A stretch of DNA of 54,713 nt from NCBI GenBank assembly GCA_050297535.1, contig JBNKSV010000013.1, positions 1 through 54,713 on the forward strand, in the 5' to 3' direction. Shown here piece by piece: positions 51,506 through 54,713 of the stretch. Position 1 is the stretch's first letter. Every line of letters begins with the position of its first letter. The notes under the pieces were generated by a model, which made no database searches, was not told the DNA's origin, and saw nothing but the letters and a program-made list of their open reading frames with translations. The DNA is from JAAGZL01 sp050297535 (GTDB lineage: Bacteria; Pseudomonadota; Gammaproteobacteria; Chromatiales; Chromatiaceae). Both the position numbers and the translations under genes were made by a program.

Positions 51506-51763
51506 TTATTCAAGCTTGATGTGGATGTCTTTGAACCTCTTGGGGCTGACCCACTGGTACATTTCGGTATTTTTGGCATCGCATTTGTTACAGTTACTGC
51601 CACACGAGGCGCCTACTAAGCATTTGCTGACGCTGCCCTTACGTATCCACTGTTCCAGCATGCCGCGCATAGCGTCAGGGTCTGTATCGAAATGCATAGA
51701 TATATCCGCTAGGCTGGCGCTACCTCTTTGCGACAGATAATGTTTGATATCAGAGAGGATCAT
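51506..51763 (-). CDS. feoC: FeoC-like winged-helix protein
   Basis: An 85-residue winged-helix protein. MILSDIKHYLSQRGSASLADIS is the family start. Cysteines 48, 54, 58 and 61 form C-x5-C-x3-C-x2-C, which can hold an Fe-S cluster. FeoC is a small partner of FeoB and may control its stability or transport. The start overlaps the FeoB stop by four bases (ATGA). It is the last gene of feoABC. Confidence 0.85.
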   Translation of the reverse strand: MILSDIKHYLSQRGSASLADISMHFDTDPDAMRGMLEQWIRKGSVSKCLVGASCGSNCNKCDAKNTEMYQWVSPKRFKDIHIKLE

Positions 51764-54072
51764 ATCGTTTCCCCGTCATGATCCATGGTGGTTGTCCGGC
51801 CTTTTTTACCCCAGGTGTAGAGGCTTGCGATAACGATTACGGTCAATATACCCAGCCCTACGATCCAGCTTAGAGAGCTCTGCGGATGTCGAGAGAAGGT
51901 GGCGGTCTGATAAAACAGGGTGGATATGGTGTAGGCCACGCCAGTGGTCCAGGCGGCAACGAATGCGGCCCAGGCTCCGCCGGTTTCGCGGGAGATGGCC
52001 CCTATGGTTGCCGCGCATGGAAAATAGAGCAGTATGAACAGGAGATAGGCAAAGGCGCCGGCCTGGCCATCGAAACGGTGCGCCATGGCGCCAAAGATCC
52101 CGCTGCTGACCTCTTGCGATTCTGCTGCAGCTTGTTGGTCGTTGAGTTCTCCAACATCCAGTCCCAATGGATCAAGAATAAGATCGGCGATTCCGGACAG
52201 GTTCTCCGGTATGGTGGCGAACGCATGCTCTATCGTCGGCCAGAACTCAAAGGCAGTCTTATCTGCGCTGTCGCCAGCCTCTTCGGCGGCAATCTGGGTA
52301 TAGATTGAGTCCAGGGTGCCAACCACGGCCTCTTTTGCCAGCACTCCGGTGAAGATGCCGACGGTGGCGGCCCAGTTTTCCCGCTCTATACCCATGGGTG
52401 CGAATACGGGGGTTATGGTTTGGCCGATCTTGCTCAACACGGATTTATCGCTCTGCTGATTTCCGAATGAGCCATCTGTGCCGATGGAACTCATCACATT
52501 GAGTGCCAGGACCATGATTATGATCACCTTGCCCGCGCCCAGGATGAATAGCTTGACTCGGTCCCAGGTACGCAGGGCTACGCCCTTGAGCGTTGGTAGG
52601 TGGTAGGGCGGGAGTTCCATCATAAAACCGGTGCTGGTTCCGGAGAGCAGGGTGTTGCGCATGATTAGTCCGGTTAGGATGGCGGCGGTGATACCGATCA
52701 GATAGAGGATAAAGACCAGGTTTTGTCCATCCTCGGGGAAGAAGGCGGCGGCGAACAGTGCATACACCGGAAGACGCGCCCCGCAGGACATGAATGGATT
52801 CATCAGGATGGTAAGCTTGCGTTCGCGCTGATTTTCCAGGGTGCGGGTGGCCATCACCGCCGGAACGTTGCAACCGAAGCCTACGATCATCGGAACAAAG
52901 GCCTTGCCCGGCAGACCGATGGTGCGCATAAAACGGTCCATTACAAACGCCGCTCGCGCCATGTAGCCGGTATCTTCCAGTACTGACAGAAACAGGTAGA
53001 GACAGGCGATGATGGGTATAAAGGTGGCTACCACCTGCACGCCGCCACCGGCACCATCTGCGATGATGACGCTAACTAACTCAGGGACCTGTATAGAGCG
53101 CAGCCATTCACCCAGGCCATCCACAAAGATGGCGCCAGCGACAATATCGAAGAAGTCGATAAAGGCCCCGCCAATGTTGATGGTGAACATAAACATGAGA
53201 TACATCACAGCCATGAATATGGGGATGCCGATAAAGCGGTTTAGAACCAGTTTGTCGATCTTGTCGGAGAGGGTGCGTCCTGCCTTGCCGCGTTCATGGA
53301 TTACCTGCTGGGCCAGGGCATGGGCGTGGCCATAGCGGGCATCCGCGATGTGGATATCGGCCTCTTCGCCAGCGCGGTCCAGGATGATCTTTTGCCACTC
53401 TTTGACCTTCGACTTTGTGTCCTGCTGGGCCAGGGAGAGGGCATGGGCGTCGTCTTCCAGCAGCTTCAAAGCAAGCCAGCGGGCGTTGGCTGTGGTGCCT
53501 TGCTCTGCGAATTGCGGGATCAGGTCGGTTATGGCCTGTTCTACGGTGTCTTCGTGGGTGACCTGAAAATTATGGTGTTCTTCGGCGTGCGCTACTTGGT
53601 GGATTTGTTTCTTCAACTCATCCAGACCCTCACCGGTGACGGCAACGACCGGGACCACCGGGCAACCAAGTTGCTCGCTCAGACGCTCCGTATTTAACTC
53701 GATGCCATGCCTGCGGGCGATATCCATCATATTGATGGCGATAACCATGGGGATGCCCATCTCTCGCAGTTGCACCGTAAAGTAGAGATTGCGCTCCAGG
53801 TTGGTGGCGTCAATGATGTTGATAATCATCGCGGCGTCGCCGGAAAGCAGGTAGTCCCGCGTGATCTGCTCGTCGATGGAGGATGCGTCCAGGGAGTAGA
53901 TGCCGGGCAGATCGACAATGGTTACCTCTTCGCCTTCCAGTTGGAAGCGCCCCTCTTTGCGGTCAACGGTCACTCCAGGCCAATTGCCTGTCTTTTGACG
54001 TATGCCAGTAAACTGGTTAAAGAGGGCGGACTTGCCACAGTTGGGGTTGCCGCCAAGCGCGATCGTTAACAC
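51760..54072 (-). CDS. feoB: Ferrous iron transport protein B
   Basis: 770 residues from a GTG with GGAGATACCTG upstream. The G domain has G1 GNPNCGKS (8-15), G2 near PGVTVDRKEG, G3 DLPG and G4 NMMD. After a helical spacer come about ten membrane helices with gate motifs such as GFGCNVPAVMATR and NPFMSCGARLPVY. It takes up Fe(II) across the inner membrane. It is the centre of feoABC, coupled to feoC by four overlapping bases. Confidence 0.97.
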   Translation of the reverse strand: MLTIALGGNPNCGKSALFNQFTGIRQKTGNWPGVTVDRKEGRFQLEGEEVTIVDLPGIYSLDASSIDEQITRDYLLSGDAAMIINIIDATNLERNLYFTVQLREMGIPMVIAINMMDIARRHGIELNTERLSEQLGCPVVPVVAVTGEGLDELKKQIHQVAHAEEHHNFQVTHEDTVEQAITDLIPQFAEQGTTANARWLALKLLEDDAHALSLAQQDTKSKVKEWQKIILDRAGEEADIHIADARYGHAHALAQQVIHERGKAGRTLSDKIDKLVLNRFIGIPIFMAVMYLMFMFTINIGGAFIDFFDIVAGAIFVDGLGEWLRSIQVPELVSVIIADGAGGGVQVVATFIPIIACLYLFLSVLEDTGYMARAAFVMDRFMRTIGLPGKAFVPMIVGFGCNVPAVMATRTLENQRERKLTILMNPFMSCGARLPVYALFAAAFFPEDGQNLVFILYLIGITAAILTGLIMRNTLLSGTSTGFMMELPPYHLPTLKGVALRTWDRVKLFILGAGKVIIIMVLALNVMSSIGTDGSFGNQQSDKSVLSKIGQTITPVFAPMGIERENWAATVGIFTGVLAKEAVVGTLDSIYTQIAAEEAGDSADKTAFEFWPTIEHAFATIPENLSGIADLILDPLGLDVGELNDQQAAAESQEVSSGIFGAMAHRFDGQAGAFAYLLFILLYFPCAATIGAISRETGGAWAAFVAAWTTGVAYTISTLFYQTATFSRHPQSSLSWIVGLGILTVIVIASLYTWGKKGRTTTMDHDGETI

Positions 54073-54132
54073 CAGGGTATCTCCGTGCCGGGATGGAACC
54101 GGTAAAACACTAAATATTCAGCCGTTTGTGAA

Positions 54133-54402
54133 TCAAGACTCCACCGCCTCTATCAACTCTATCTGCAATTTATCGGCTACTCCGTCACCCAGGGCGATGC
54201 GGTTGCCTTCGGTGGCAACGACCACGCCCTTGCCGCGGTGATGCAACATGGATATCTCTGTCCCTACGCGCAGGCCGAGCCCTAGCAGTCGTCTGACAAT
54301 GAAGCGATTTGCCGTGATCTTGGTGATCTTGGCACGGCTTCCAACGGCCAGTTGCCCAAGGGTGCTGATCCCAGATTTCGGGTTGTCTTGATCTACTGCC
54401 AC
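54133..54402 (-). CDS. feoA: Ferrous iron transport protein A
   Basis: An 89-residue SH3-like protein: LGQLAVGSRAKITKI then RLLGLGLRVGTEISMLHHRGKGVVVATEGNRIALGDGVADKL. FeoA interacts with FeoB and is needed for iron uptake. The start is GTG at 54402. It is followed by feoB about 60 bases away and preceded by a probable Fur box. Confidence 0.92.
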   Translation of the reverse strand: MAVDQDNPKSGISTLGQLAVGSRAKITKITANRFIVRRLLGLGLRVGTEISMLHHRGKGVVVATEGNRIALGDGVADKLQIELIEAVES

Positions 54403-54420
54403 AGGTAATAGCCGCCAATT

Positions 54421-54439
54421 AAGAATGATTCACATTTGC
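54421..54439 (-). promoter_or_regulatory. Candidate Fur box upstream of feoA
   Basis: On the minus strand GCAAATGTGAATCATTCTT matches 13 of 19 positions of the Fur consensus GATAATGATAATCATTATC and lies 18 bases before the feoA start. Iron-dependent repression of feo by Fur is standard. Confidence 0.5.
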
Positions 54440-54514
54440 AACGGTAGCAGAGAGAAGGTGGTTTGGCAAACTGTTTTTGTTTGTATGTCTAATAACTCAT
54501 TGATATATGAAGAT

Positions 54515-54713
54515 TTAGTCCCTGGGGCGGCGTAACAGGTCTACCCTGGATGGTTTGAGAAAGTGGGCGCCATCATCGGCCATATGTGACATGAAGGCCT
54601 GTTTTATCACCTGATACAGGGCCGCATCGATCTGGTGATCGCTGTGGGTGACGTTCAGCATGCGGTTCTCGAAATGGGCAAAGTCACGATAGTGTCCGGG
54701 GGAGTTGAAGAAT
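54515..54713 (-). CDS. C-terminal fragment of a protein cut by the window edge
   Basis: The minus strand is open for 65 codons from the right edge to a TAA at 54515-54517. It starts FFNSPGHYRDFAHFENRML and continues through VTHSDHQIDAALYQVIKQAF to ...PSRVDLLRRPRD. The length of open frame and even residue use suggest a real gene. I do not recognise the family; a methyltransferase C-terminus is only a guess. Confidence 0.6.
   Translation of the reverse strand, partial: FFNSPGHYRDFAHFENRMLNVTHSDHQIDAALYQVIKQAFMSHMADDGAHFLKPSRVDLLRRPRD

Noticed and set aside
1..54713. CRISPR arrays, tRNA or rRNA genes, integrases and insertion-sequence transposases
   Set aside because: No regularly spaced direct repeats, no cloverleaf or rRNA-like sequence, and no transposase or integrase motifs were seen on reading both strands.

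Overview
The window looks like chromosomal DNA of a free-living gammaproteobacterium. The clearest support is conserved gene order: murA-hisG-hisD-hisC followed by a DegS-type protease, and petABC followed by sspA-sspB. UbiK, GreB, DUF2835, FeoABC, a trp leader peptide and a SPOR protein after argS point the same way. A sulfur-oxidiser or other aquatic lineage (Chromatiales-like) is possible, but I cannot fix the genus. I see no phage, insertion sequence, CRISPR array, rRNA or tRNA.

Layout. 1-6459: lipopolysaccharide/O-antigen assembly locus with an O-antigen ligase-like gene cut by the left edge, two GT9 and two GT4 glycosyltransferases and an ELM1-family protein. 6580-8364: comM/yifB and ubiK. 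8532-10440: glnK-amtB behind a sigma-54 promoter, closed by a terminator. 10544-14433: diguanylate cyclase, DUF4124 protein and polA, followed by a structured, probably untranslated RNA at about 14478-14640. 14903-18338: a phosphodiesterase, endonuclease I, a malonyltransferase and a tiny unknown gene, with two small palindromic repeats. 18473-27336: ampG, an orphan mlaC, murA-hisGDC, degS-like and a nif3-like gene. 27405-31248: petABC (cytochrome bc1) and sspAB. 31285-40493: short-chain dehydrogenase, AcuI-type reductase, trp genes (trpE-trpG-trpD with a leader peptide, trpC detached by greB and a bacteriohemerythrin), a potassium channel and rpe. 40678-48177: DUF3530 protein, fructosamine kinase, HNH endonuclease, an intergenic cluster of DnaA boxes, priA, argS and a SPOR protein. 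48209-51065: mostly lineage-specific small membrane or secreted proteins, including a VPLPA/PEP-CTERM protein. 51506-54402: feoABC with a probable Fur box. A gene fragment runs off the right edge.

How the genes work together. Most of the window is core metabolism: nitrogen sensing and ammonium uptake (GlnK/AmtB), histidine and tryptophan synthesis, the bc1 complex, cell-wall precursor synthesis and muropeptide recycling, DNA replication and repair (PolA, PriA), and ferrous iron uptake. The least explained sequences are noncoding: the DnaA-box cluster in the divergent gap before priA, the C-rich-loop RNA after polA, and three palindromic repeat elements. I did not find a convincing new multi-gene defence or metabolic system. 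The best leads for new biology are those noncoding elements and the small orphan genes at 18099 and 48209-50035.
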